From: Dehalococcoidales bacterium
GTDB lineage: Bacteria > Chloroflexota > Dehalococcoidia > Dehalococcoidales > UBA2162
Length of the DNA: 17,876 bases
Direction: 5' to 3'
NCBI GenBank assembly: GCA_020354275.1
Contig: CP070645.1
Span: 506,024-523,899, forward strand
Part shown: positions 1 to 7,062 of the stretch, one piece after another
How positions within the stretch are numbered: the stretch's first letter is position 1
Layout: the number at the start of each line of letters is the position of its first letter
Position numbers and translations under genes: made by a program
The notes under the pieces: generated by a model
The model's input: only the letters and a program-made list of their open reading frames with translations
Database searches by the model: none
Told to the model about the DNA's origin: nothing

Positions 1-508
1 AGCGGGACAGGATGGTGGGCAGTATTTTATGGACTTCAGTGGTGGCCAGTACAAAAATAACGTGCTTTGGTGGCTCTTCAAGTGTTTTAAGCAGGGCATT
101 GGAGGCACTGTTACTTAACATATGTACTTCATCGATGATATAGACCTTGTAGCGTGCCTCGTTGGGAACGTAATTGACTTTCTCGCGAAGACTTCTGATG
201 TCATCAACACCGGTATTGCTGGCGGCATCAATCTCTATAATATCCAGGGCTTTGGCCTCGTTTACCGCCTGGCACATGGAGCAGGTGTTACATGGCTCAC
301 CGTTACCATTGGTAAGGCAGTTTACGGCCTTGGCTAGAATTCGTGCCGTGCTGGTCTTGCCTGTACCCCGGGGGCCGCAGAATAGATAGGCATGGGAAAT
401 ATGGGCACTGCTGAGTGCATTCTGCAGTGTCCGGGTGACTGGTTCCTGACCGACCACCTCGGCTAGGGTCTGTGGGCGCCATTTGCGGTAAAATACTTGG
501 GAAACCAT
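1..508 (-). CDS. dnaX: DNA polymerase III subunit gamma/tau, N-terminal part (runs off window)
   Basis: This is the 5' part of dnaX, covering 169 codons; the rest lies beyond base 1. The product is the ATPase of the clamp-loader complex, which loads the beta sliding clamp onto primed DNA at the replication fork. The translation begins MVSQVFYRKWRPQTLAEVVG. It shows Walker A GPRGTGKT at residues 45-52, the four zinc-module cysteines at 64, 73, 76 and 79, Walker B VYIIDEVH at 122-129, LEEPP at 143-147, and sensor-1 LATTE at 154-158. The visible part ends at SR, where the conserved SRC arginine finger begins. The ATG at 508-506 is the natural start because the family's FYRKWRP opening follows at once. 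There is no good SD, which fits the very short leader predicted from the promoter at 523-551. The family assignment is secure. Confidence 0.97.
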   Translation of the reverse strand, partial: MVSQVFYRKWRPQTLAEVVGQEPVTRTLQNALSSAHISHAYLFCGPRGTGKTSTARILAKAVNCLTNGNGEPCNTCSMCQAVNEAKALDIIEIDAASNTGVDDIRSLREKVNYVPNEARYKVYIIDEVHMLSNSASNALLKTLEEPPKHVIFVLATTEVHKILPTILSR

Positions 509-522
509 TTTATTTCGGTTCT

Positions 523-551
523 ATTATACTCCATAAACGGTCGGTTTCCAA
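523..551 (-). promoter_or_regulatory. Promoter of dnaX with very short leader
   Basis: On the minus strand, TTGGAA (551-546, 4 of 6 to consensus) is followed by a 17-base spacer and a perfect TATAAT (528-523). Transcription would start near base 516, only about eight bases before the dnaX ATG. The mRNA would therefore be nearly leaderless, consistent with the missing SD. Confidence 0.7.
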
Positions 552-590
552 AGGCATTTTCAGGGTAAACATACTACGGCAAATAATAAA

Positions 591-643
591 TCAGCCTTAC
601 CTGACCTGGTATTTTAAAATGCCAAACGGCTTGGTAAAGCTGA
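591..643 (-). terminator. Possible intrinsic terminator after the first CetZ-like gene
   Basis: TCAGCCTTACC (591-601) and GGTAAAGCTGA (633-643) are complementary. In the minus-strand transcript they form an 11-bp stem with one U-G wobble. The stem is followed by a U-rich run (UUUAUUAUUU). The loop holds a second near-palindrome at 607-624. The position, 24 bases past the stop of the first tubulin-like gene, suits a terminator separating it from dnaX. The large loop is atypical. Confidence 0.45.
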
Positions 644-666
644 CTTAATGGGTGTAATTAAACCTG

Positions 667-1842
667 TTATATCAGTGACGGGATATCCTTGGAACTTTCC
701 TCGATTTCTTTAAGTTTTATTTCTGTTTCTTCCTGTCTCCTTCTCATTTCCGGAATAAGGTTGGTTGACCTGGTGTAGTAATACCTTATCTTCTCCACGT
801 CACTTAGTTCAGACAGGATTACTGTAACCTCCAGATTGCCTCTTTCCCGGGGGTAATCGCCGTTTCTAATTATTGCCTGAGGAGCCAAGCTCCTCAGATA
901 GTCTCCCAGTTCTTTGACCAGGTCAACATTCATTTCCCTCTCCGGTGCTGAGACGAGGAACAGGGCCCTCCTTGAGTCTGCTGGATTACAGTGAAGGGAA
1001 AGCTCACTGATGGCGGCATCCATTGTCTGGACACCCTTAAGTGTTTCGGTACTCTTCTTACGGAAGTTGCGCGTCCGTTCGCCGGGAAGCCTGATTAACG
1101 GAACCTGGGAGCTACCATAACCCAGTACCGTCCAGCCGACTATGGTCTGCATGATATCACCGGCATCAAGTAGCTTGGCTCCGATGTATTTGGGCTTCTT
1201 CTCCTCGCCGGCACAGAGCAGATTGTAGAATGGCTCGGCTATCAGGGCATTAATCTTGGATAGATTATTGCGGAGGGAAGAGTCCTTTCTGATGTACCTC
1301 TGGTTCTCGATAAGGATTACGGCATCGGCCACAGAATAGGTGGACTTGATACAGGTGGCGGCATTGAAGGTAGCCCTTTCTTCCGTCTGCTCCTCATGTT
1401 CGAAGGGCAAAACTATAGCCGCATAGACCGGCTTGTCCCCATAACGTTCCTTAACGTGCTGGGTGATTACCGATATCGCTCCTGAACCGGTACCGCCAGC
1501 CGCGCCGGCTATCAGCAGGAAGGCGTCCGTCTCGTAGAAATGCCGGGTAGCCCGGATAGCATCGACAACCTTGTCGGCATCCTCACGGGCGACCTCGGCG
1601 CCCATTTCGTTTATTTTGCCCACGCCGTGACCGCCGGTCTTTCTGCCCCCGATGAGTATCCGGTGCTGGTAGTCGCGTTTTATATTAACTAGTCCACTTA
1701 AGTCAGCGGCGTCGGTGTTAATAGCGAAGGCACCGGTCACAATCTCGATGCCGCGCTGCCTTTTTGCCTTTTTATTCAGCCTGGAGAATTCATCGGCAAT
1801 CCTGCCTCCACACTGTCCCAGGCCTATAACCACTAATTTCAT
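667..1842 (-). CDS. CetZ-like tubulin/FtsZ superfamily GTPase, copy 1
   Basis: This is a 391-residue tubulin-superfamily GTPase expected to form GTP-dependent filaments. It starts MKLVVIGLGQCGGRIADEF, a T1 loop like tubulin GQCG and archaeal CetZ GQAGG rather than FtsZ. Residues 40-90 carry AINTDAADLSGL and GHGVGKINEMGAEVA, close to the CetZ pattern as I recall it. The tubulin signature GGTGSG is at 116-121. IENQRY (178-183) occupies the guanine-contact region. The T7 loop LLDAGD (224-229) supplies acidic residues D226 and D229 for catalysis. The C-terminus ends DIPSLI after a charged helical stretch, resembling the FtsZ C-terminal peptide. The ATG has a GAGGTG SD five to six bases upstream and its own promoter at 1869-1898. 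It is paralogous to the gene at 4690-5865. The superfamily is certain; CetZ affinity is likely; the cellular role is unknown. Confidence 0.93.
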   Translation of the reverse strand: MKLVVIGLGQCGGRIADEFSRLNKKAKRQRGIEIVTGAFAINTDAADLSGLVNIKRDYQHRILIGGRKTGGHGVGKINEMGAEVAREDADKVVDAIRATRHFYETDAFLLIAGAAGGTGSGAISVITQHVKERYGDKPVYAAIVLPFEHEEQTEERATFNAATCIKSTYSVADAVILIENQRYIRKDSSLRNNLSKINALIAEPFYNLLCAGEEKKPKYIGAKLLDAGDIMQTIVGWTVLGYGSSQVPLIRLPGERTRNFRKKSTETLKGVQTMDAAISELSLHCNPADSRRALFLVSAPEREMNVDLVKELGDYLRSLAPQAIIRNGDYPRERGNLEVTVILSELSDVEKIRYYYTRSTNLIPEMRRRQEETEIKLKEIEESSKDIPSLI

Positions 1843-1868
1843 CTTTCACCTCGGTAAACGGTTGGGTT

Positions 1869-1898
1869 ATTTTAAGCACACTCTCATGGTAATGTCAA
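1869..1898 (-). promoter_or_regulatory. Promoter of CetZ-like copy 1
   Basis: On the minus strand, TTGACA (1898-1893, perfect) is followed by an 18-base spacer and TAAAAT (1874-1869, 5 of 6). The predicted start is near 1862, giving a leader of about 20 bases that contains the SD. The same hexamers and spacing recur before the second paralog at 5895-5924. Confidence 0.75.
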
Positions 1899-2074
1899 TC
1901 ATTGGTAGATTCTGGAGCTTTATGCCCCATCCCTGCCCCTTGTTTTGTAGACTCGTTTGGTAAACAAAAGTAATACCGAGTTCTGTTACACCATCAACTG
2001 GAATGCATTGATTTAGCTATGATTTCTGCCTTCAAATCACCCGATAGTCCTATGTGTCCGATGAGGTAGTACTA

Positions 2075-2103
2075 TTGAAAAACAAAAAGGCCTGTAATAC
2101 AAT
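2075..2103 (+). promoter_or_regulatory. Promoter of the 25-residue-repeat coiled-coil gene
   Basis: TTGAAA (2075-2080) is followed by a 17-base spacer and TACAAT (2098-2103, 5 of 6). Transcription would begin about 23 bases before the ATG at 2133. The 290-base gap 1843-2132 thus holds divergent promoters. I see no other gene or strong structure in it. Confidence 0.65.
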
Positions 2104-2132
2104 ATATGGCAAGTAAGTCAGGGTATTGAAGA

Positions 2133-4058
2133 ATGGCTGGTGAATTACCCCCAAACCTCATAAATGGTGACGAAAACAATATTGATGTTTTTGAAGAGGC
2201 AGTTGCCAAGGCTGAGAAATTAGCCAGAGCAGCCAGAGATGCGGCTGAAGCCTCAACGAGATCATCTCGCGAAGCATTAAGCAGGGTTGTACAAATAAGC
2301 CAAGAAGCTAAAGAGGAAGCTGAGACAGCTTCTCAGGCAGCCAGGGATGCTATAGATAAGGTTGAGGAGATAAATAGAATAACCAAAGAAGCAGGCGAGG
2401 CATCGCTGAAGGCTGCTCAGGAAGCGATAAATAAAGCCGAAGGAGCAGCCAGAGTACCCAAGGAAACGGCTGAGGCGGCAGCCAGAGAATTTGAGCAGGC
2501 GATTGCGCGGGCTGAGCAAATAGGACAGGAAGCCAGAGAGGCAGCCGAGACTTCACTGAGGGCATCACAGGAGGGTCTTAGCCGGGCCGAAGCAGCCAGC
2601 AGGGCGGCTAAAGAGGGAGCTGAAGCTGCGACCAGGTTGTCCCGCGAAGCGATAAAACGGGCTGAGGAAGATGGGAAAGTAGCCCAGAAGGCAACTGAAA
2701 CATCTTCCCGGGTAGCCAGAGAAGTAATAAGCAAGACGGAAAAGGTCTGCCAGGAGGCTGAAGAAGCGGCTGAGGAAGCGGTGAGAGCATCCCAGGAAGC
2801 GGTGGCACGGGCGGAAAGAATAAGCGTATTAACCAGGGAAACAGTCGAAGAGTCAGTTAGTGCGGTACGGGAGGCATCGGAACGGGCTGAGGAAATGAGC
2901 CGGCAGGCTAAAGGGATTGCCGAAGAGTCGGCCCGGGTATCCTATGAGGTGGTGGACCGTGCTGAGAACACGAGTAACGAAGCAAAAGAAATAGCCGAGG
3001 GGGCACTTCGGGTATCACAGGAAGGTCTGAAACGGGCTGAGGAAATCAGTCAGGAAGCGAAGCAGATCGCTTCAGACTCTTCATGGGTTGCCCAGGAAGC
3101 CGTTGCTAAGGCAGAGGAAATCAGCCGTGTGGCCAAAGAGATAGCTGAACAGTCGGCCATGGCTACTCAAGAGGCAGTTACCAGGGCTGCAGAAATCAGC
3201 CGGGCGGCTAAAGAGGTAGCCGAGGTATCAGCTGAGGCTTCTCGGCAGGCGATTCAGGCATCGACTGAAGCAGCTAATGAAGCGATTAGGCGGGCCAGCG
3301 AGATAGCAGAAGAGGCAAGGGCGGTAGCCGAGAAATGCGGTGAAGCTTTCGGTGAGGCGATAACCCGTGCTGAAGCAACAGGTAGGGCCGTGCAAGAGAT
3401 TGCTGAAGAACTGGCTCAAGACGCTAAAGAAGCAGTTGAAATATCGGTAAAGGCCTCCAAGGAGGCGATTGAAAATGCCATTGAAGTATCCAGGGAAGCG
3501 ATAAGAAAGGTTGAAGAGATTGGCAGAGTAGCCCGTGAGACAGCCGAGAAGTCAACGGAGGCAGTTGCTGAATCGGCTGAAGCTTCAACCAAAGCAAGCA
3601 AAGAAGCAGCTGAACTGTTGACGGAACAAGCCAGGAAGGCTACCGAAACGTCAATAAGGGCAGCCAGAGAGGCTACCGAGATGTCAACACAGGCTGCCAG
3701 AAAGGCTGCTGAAGTATCAAGGCAGGCTTTCGAGGAGGCAATGAGCCGGGCCGAGGCGACGGGTAGACTGGCCAGAGAAACAGCTGAGTCCTCGATAAAG
3801 GCGTTCGAAAGTGCTATAGGCAGGGGTGAAGACACGCCCGAATTACCAGATGAAACTAAAGGTACGCCGGAAAAGACTCCAGATGAGACCGTGAGTAGGA
3901 CTGACAGTACTGCCCAGGCTAAAACAAAGGGAGAAAACGAGGCCGCAGATACAAGAGAGCAGATTGAGTCACGGTTGGAGTTCTTGGCCAGAATGTATGA
4001 GGCCAGGAAGGCCAGGAATACAGAAGAAGAAGCAGAGGATAATGATAAGGATGGGTAG
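2133..4058 (+). CDS. Long Ala/Glu-rich helical-repeat (coiled-coil) protein
   Basis: I do not recognise a named family for this 641-residue protein. It has a 20-residue acidic head, then fourteen gapless 25-residue units at residues 21-370. The unit consensus is roughly xEAVxRAEEIS followed by RxAKEIAExSxRxS. From about 371 to 575 the pattern loosens into a mix of 25- and 11-residue units. A Thr/Glu/Pro-rich linker and a charged tail (TREQIESRLEFLARMYEARK near 605-624) follow. There is no signal peptide or membrane segment, so it should be cytoplasmic and almost wholly alpha-helical. A 25-residue period is one hendecad plus two heptads, seven helical turns, so an almost straight coiled coil or long amphipathic helix is expected. 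It lies between two CetZ-like genes, so a filament- or membrane-associated structural role is inferred only. The SD is weak. Confidence 0.85.
   Translation: MAGELPPNLINGDENNIDVFEEAVAKAEKLARAARDAAEASTRSSREALSRVVQISQEAKEEAETASQAARDAIDKVEEINRITKEAGEASLKAAQEAINKAEGAARVPKETAEAAAREFEQAIARAEQIGQEAREAAETSLRASQEGLSRAEAASRAAKEGAEAATRLSREAIKRAEEDGKVAQKATETSSRVAREVISKTEKVCQEAEEAAEEAVRASQEAVARAERISVLTRETVEESVSAVREASERAEEMSRQAKGIAEESARVSYEVVDRAENTSNEAKEIAEGALRVSQEGLKRAEEISQEAKQIASDSSWVAQEAVAKAEEISRVAKEIAEQSAMATQEAVTRAAEISRAAKEVAEVSAEASRQAIQASTEAANEAIRRASEIAEEARAVAEKCGEAFGEAITRAEATGRAVQEIAEELAQDAKEAVEISVKASKEAIENAIEVSREAIRKVEEIGRVARETAEKSTEAVAESAEASTKASKEAAELLTEQARKATETSIRAAREATEMSTQAARKAAEVSRQAFEEAMSRAEATGRLARETAESSIKAFESAIGRGEDTPELPDETKGTPEKTPDETVSRTDSTAQAKTKGENEAADTREQIESRLEFLARMYEARKARNTEEEAEDNDKDG
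2193..3242 (+). repeat. Fourteen tandem 75-bp (25-residue) coding repeats
   Basis: Starting at residue 21, fourteen consecutive units of exactly 25 codons can be aligned without a gap. Most begin with (Q/R)EA(V/I/L) and carry RAEEIS-like and AKEIAE-like cores. The DNA copies have diverged, with conserved protein spacing and poorly conserved bases, so selection acts on helical periodicity and this is not a recent DNA expansion. Confidence 0.9.
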
Positions 4059-4129
4059 TCTATCAGTATAAGTAAAACGAACTGTGCTAATACAGAAAAT
4101 AAGAAAGCCCAGATTTAAGGAGGTGGCCT

Positions 4130-4654
4130 GTGACAGAGCCAAAGGGGCAGACTAAAAAAACCCGCAAAGAACCCGAGGAAGAAGCTTTAGAACCTTCTGC
4201 GGAGGTTGGGGAACAGGTTAATGAATCCATTATAGAAACTGAGATGTCAAACGTGAAACCGTTGGGTGAGGTTCTCAGTGAGGCCGAGAAGGCATATTCC
4301 GCCTATATGGAAGCCGAACGGCAGGTTGCCAGGATTTACCGGGAAAATGAGGTACAAGTAGCTGATGCCTACAAAAGGGCGGAAGAGCAGGCTAACCTTG
4401 CCTGTCAGGAAAGTATTGAGCAAGCCTCAAAGGTTCGCGAAGATACGATCGGGCGAGCCTTAAAGGTGTGTGAGGAGACGGAACGGAAAGCAAGGGAAGC
4501 CTATGCTAAAGCCAGGGAGGAAGCTGAGCAGGCTAACGAAGAGGCGGTGGCTCAGGCATTGAAAGCTCGCGATGAAATGATAGCCAAGGCCTGGAAGATA
4601 CGTGAAGAGACAGTCAGTCAAGCCTGGTCGATCTATTCCAAAATCATAAGGTAA
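4130..4654 (+). CDS. Hendecad-repeat coiled-coil protein
   Basis: This 174-residue cytoplasmic helical protein belongs to no family I recognise. It starts with GTG, chosen because AAGGAGGTG lies about seven bases upstream, one of the strongest ribosome sites in the window. Residues 1-50 are charged and probably disordered. Residues 55-174 read as eleven successive 11-residue units (for example ALKVCEETERK, AREAYAKAREE, AEQANEEAVAQ), the last being ten residues long. Hendecads favour right-handed coiled coils or long amphipathic helices lying on membranes. The last three units carry Trp, Ile and Tyr (AWKI, AWSIY), a possible membrane- or partner-binding end. It lies 71 bases after the 25-residue-repeat gene with no obvious separate promoter, so the two are probably co-transcribed. 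It converges on the second CetZ-like gene with only 35 bases between. Confidence 0.85.
   Translation: MTEPKGQTKKTRKEPEEEALEPSAEVGEQVNESIIETEMSNVKPLGEVLSEAEKAYSAYMEAERQVARIYRENEVQVADAYKRAEEQANLACQESIEQASKVREDTIGRALKVCEETERKAREAYAKAREEAEQANEEAVAQALKARDEMIAKAWKIREETVSQAWSIYSKIIR
4292..4651 (+). repeat. About eleven 11-residue (33-bp) hendecad repeats
   Basis: Residues 55-174 divide without gaps into eleven units in the same phase, with small residues (A/V) at position 1 and charged residues at positions 7-11. The final unit is one residue short because the protein ends. Confidence 0.85.
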
Positions 4655-4689
4655 CAGTAGCTAACGTTTTAGTAAGGTCCTATCAATAC

Positions 4690-5865
4690 CTAAAGTAATG
4701 AGGGTATATCCTTGAAGCTGCCTTCAATGGCAGAGTAAGCGCTTTCGGTTCCTTCTTGTCTCTTTTTCATGGCCGTCATCAGGCCAATTGTTTTGGTGAA
4801 GTAGTTCCTTACTTTTGGTGCATCGCTAAGTTCAGAGAGTATTACCGAAACATCCAGCGACCTTCTGTCTCTGGGGTAATCACCGCTCCTGATGATTGCT
4901 TCTGGCGCCAGATTCCTGAGATAGATTCCCAGTTCCTTGAGCAGGTCGACATTCATTTTTTTTGCCGGTGCTGCAACGAGGTACAGGGCCCTCCTTGAAT
5001 CTCCCGGATTCCCCCTTAGTGACAGGCTGCTCATAGCCTGGTCCATTGCCTGGATACCCTTCTGGGTTTCGCCGACCTTTTTCCTGAAGTCGCGTACCTG
5101 CTGGAAGAGCAGCTGAAACAGGGAAATGCGGACACTGCTATGTCCGATTACCGTCCAGCCTGCCAGGGTCTGTATTATGTCCCCGGCATCAAGCAACTTG
5201 GCCCCGATGTATTTGGGTTTCTTCTCTTCGCCGGCACAAAGCAGGTTGTAGAAAGGTTCAACAATCTGGGTGTTAATACTGGACAGATTGCTTTGAATCG
5301 GTGATTCTTTAACGACATACCTCTGGTTATCAATAATGATAATCGCATCGGCTACAAGGTAGGTAGATTTAAGGCAGGTGGCGGCGTTGTATACCGTTCT
5401 TTCTTCTGTTTGCTCTTCATGTTCGAAGGGCAGGACAACAGCGGCATAGACCGGTTTGTCTATGAAGCGCTCCTTTATGAATTTGGTCATAATCGGTATT
5501 GCCCCAGAGCCGGTGCCGCCGGCTGCTCCCGCCACCAGCAGGAAGGCATCTGTCTCAGCAAACCGCTTGTTTGCCCTTATAGTATCGATAACCTTGTCGG
5601 CATCTTCTCTGGCTACCTCAGCCCCCAGTTCGTTTATCTTACCAACACCGTGACCACCTGTTTTTCGATTACCGATGAGGATTCTGTGGTTATAGTCAGG
5701 ACGGATACGGTTTAACCCGCTAAGGTCAGCGATATCGGTATTGACGGCAAAGGCGCCGGTGACTATCTCGATCCCGCGCTGGCTCTGAGCTTTTCTATTC
5801 AGTCGGGCGAACTCGTCGGCAATTCTGCCGCCACATTGCCCCAAACCGACGACGACTAGTTTCAT
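4690..5865 (-). CDS. CetZ-like tubulin/FtsZ superfamily GTPase, copy 2
   Basis: This second 391-residue paralog aligns with copy 1 end to end without needing a gap. It keeps the T1 loop GLGQCGG (7-13), GHGVGKINELGAEVA (71-85), GGTGSG (116-121), IDNQRY (178-183), the T7 acidic pair in LLDAGD (224-229) and the C-terminal DIPSLL. Differences cluster at about 184-202, just after T7 at 242-260 (HSSVRISLFQLLFQQVRDF), and in the pre-tail 357-386. These are the places where subunit or partner contacts would be tuned. Its promoter lies at 5895-5924, with a weak AAGG SD. It follows gap on the same strand at 92 bases but seems separately transcribed. It is expected to be a GTP-dependent filament former, perhaps co-polymerising with copy 1. 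The specific role is unknown. Confidence 0.93.
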   Translation of the reverse strand: MKLVVVGLGQCGGRIADEFARLNRKAQSQRGIEIVTGAFAVNTDIADLSGLNRIRPDYNHRILIGNRKTGGHGVGKINELGAEVAREDADKVIDTIRANKRFAETDAFLLVAGAAGGTGSGAIPIMTKFIKERFIDKPVYAAVVLPFEHEEQTEERTVYNAATCLKSTYLVADAIIIIDNQRYVVKESPIQSNLSSINTQIVEPFYNLLCAGEEKKPKYIGAKLLDAGDIIQTLAGWTVIGHSSVRISLFQLLFQQVRDFRKKVGETQKGIQAMDQAMSSLSLRGNPGDSRRALYLVAAPAKKMNVDLLKELGIYLRNLAPEAIIRSGDYPRDRRSLDVSVILSELSDAPKVRNYFTKTIGLMTAMKKRQEGTESAYSAIEGSFKDIPSLL

Positions 5866-5894
5866 CTTTAACCTTCATTACCATCGGGTGCCCT

Positions 5895-5924
5895 ATTTTA
5901 GGTGTCTTAACGGTAATATGTCAA
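5895..5924 (-). promoter_or_regulatory. Promoter of CetZ-like copy 2
   Basis: On the minus strand, TTGACA (5924-5919) is followed by an 18-base spacer and TAAAAT (5900-5895). The hexamers and spacing match those before copy 1 at 1869-1898, and the shared block ATTGACAT plus TTACC also surrounds both -35 elements. The predicted leader is about 23 bases. Confidence 0.75.
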
Positions 5925-5957
5925 TCTTAGAACCGGTAATTAACTGTCTGATATCAA

Positions 5958-6971
5958 CTATAGTCCTTTATCAGCGACAAAAACAGCTAGGTCGGCCAAA
6001 CGGCAACTGTAACCCCACTCATTGTCGTACCAGGCCAGTACCTTTACCATATTGTCGGCGATGACCATGGTGCTGGGGGCATCAACAATAGAGCTTGCTG
6101 GATTACCCTTGAAGTCTATGCTGACCAGTTCCTCCTGGCAGTACTGTAAAATTCCAGACAGAGATCCTTCGGCGGCTGCCTTTAATGCCTGGTTGACTTC
6201 TTCCACGGTAACGGTTTTCTCCAGGTCAGCAACGAAATCAACAACAGAGACGGTGGCTACCGGCACCCGGAAGGCCAGGCCGTGGATCCTGTCTTTGAGC
6301 TCCGGGATTACCTGTGTTACCGCTCTGGCGGCCCCGGTGGTGGTGGGAATGATATTCATACCGGCCGTCCGGGCCCGGCGTAGGTCTTTGTGGACAACAT
6401 CCATGATTATCTGATCGTTGGTATATGAGTGGATGGTGGTCATTAATCCCTTGCTTACCCCGAAGCTCTGGTGCAGCACCTTGACCACTGGGGCGATGCA
6501 ATTGGTGGTGCAGGAGGCATTGGATATTACGTTATGCTTGTCCGGGGAATACTGGCTTTCGTTGACGCCCAGGACGATGGTTATGTCTTCGTTACGGGCG
6601 GGAGCTGATATTAATACCTTTTTGGCTCCACCCTTAAGGTGAGCGGCGGCCTGGGTGGCATCGGTAAACTGTCCGGTTGATTCTATTACGACATCTGCGC
6701 CGTAGTCTCCCCAGGCTATCTTTGCCGGGTCCCGTTCGGAGAGTACCTTTATTGCTTTGCCATTGACCGTAATTGAATCGTCACCGGCGGTAATTTCACC
6801 GGGATAGGCACCGTAGCTGCTGTCCCATTTCAGCAGGTGGGCATTGGTTTTGGTGTCGGTAAGGTCATTGATGGCAGCTATTTCAAGTTCATCCGGGTGG
6901 TTCTGCTTTGCTGCCCTCAAGGTCAGCCTGCCGACACGCCCGAAGCCGTTGATGCCGATTCTGGTTGTCAT
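5958..6971 (-). CDS. gap: Glyceraldehyde-3-phosphate dehydrogenase, type I
   Basis: This cytoplasmic enzyme interconverts glyceraldehyde-3-phosphate and 1,3-bisphosphoglycerate with NAD and phosphate in glycolysis and gluconeogenesis. The 337-residue length is normal. The Rossmann motif INGFGRVGR is at 6-14. Asp36 in AIND favours NAD over NADP. The catalytic cysteine is C154 in SNASCTTN (150-157) and the activating histidine is H181 in TTIHSYTNDQ. The C-terminal WYDNEWGYS is intact. An AGGAGG lies eight bases before the ATG. It is upstream of CetZ-like copy 2 on the same strand and downstream of a GNAT gene, with a possible promoter of its own at 7017-7045. Nothing looks degraded. Confidence 0.98.
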   Translation of the reverse strand: MTTRIGINGFGRVGRLTLRAAKQNHPDELEIAAINDLTDTKTNAHLLKWDSSYGAYPGEITAGDDSITVNGKAIKVLSERDPAKIAWGDYGADVVIESTGQFTDATQAAAHLKGGAKKVLISAPARNEDITIVLGVNESQYSPDKHNVISNASCTTNCIAPVVKVLHQSFGVSKGLMTTIHSYTNDQIIMDVVHKDLRRARTAGMNIIPTTTGAARAVTQVIPELKDRIHGLAFRVPVATVSVVDFVADLEKTVTVEEVNQALKAAAEGSLSGILQYCQEELVSIDFKGNPASSIVDAPSTMVIADNMVKVLAWYDNEWGYSCRLADLAVFVADKGL

Positions 6972-7016
6972 TTCTCATGCCTCCTATATATTGCTTCAGT
7001 AGTTTGGTCTAGCTCT

Positions 7017-7045
7017 ATTCTAACATGTCTGGAGACAATATTCAG
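7017..7045 (-). promoter_or_regulatory. Possible promoter of gap
   Basis: On the minus strand, CTGAAT (7045-7040, 3 of 6) is followed by 17 bases and TAGAAT (7022-7017, 5 of 6). The leader to the gap ATG would be about 39 bases and contains AGGAGG. The weak -35 makes this tentative. Confidence 0.4.
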
Positions 7046-7062
7046 CGTATTTTATTCCTCAA

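Noticed and set aside
2193..3242. CRISPR array or recent satellite repeat
   Set aside because: The 75-bp units are coding, diverged in DNA and have no spacers; the periodicity is at the protein level.
3416..3835. Long minus-strand open frames opposite the coiled-coil gene
   Set aside because: They are the antisense of an Ala/Glu/Arg-rich repeat, which rarely creates stops; no ribosome sites and only low-complexity Ser/Ala-rich composition.
4655..4689. Terminator between the converging hendecad gene and CetZ-like copy 2
   Set aside because: The 35-base gap has no stem longer than three base pairs and no useful U-run.
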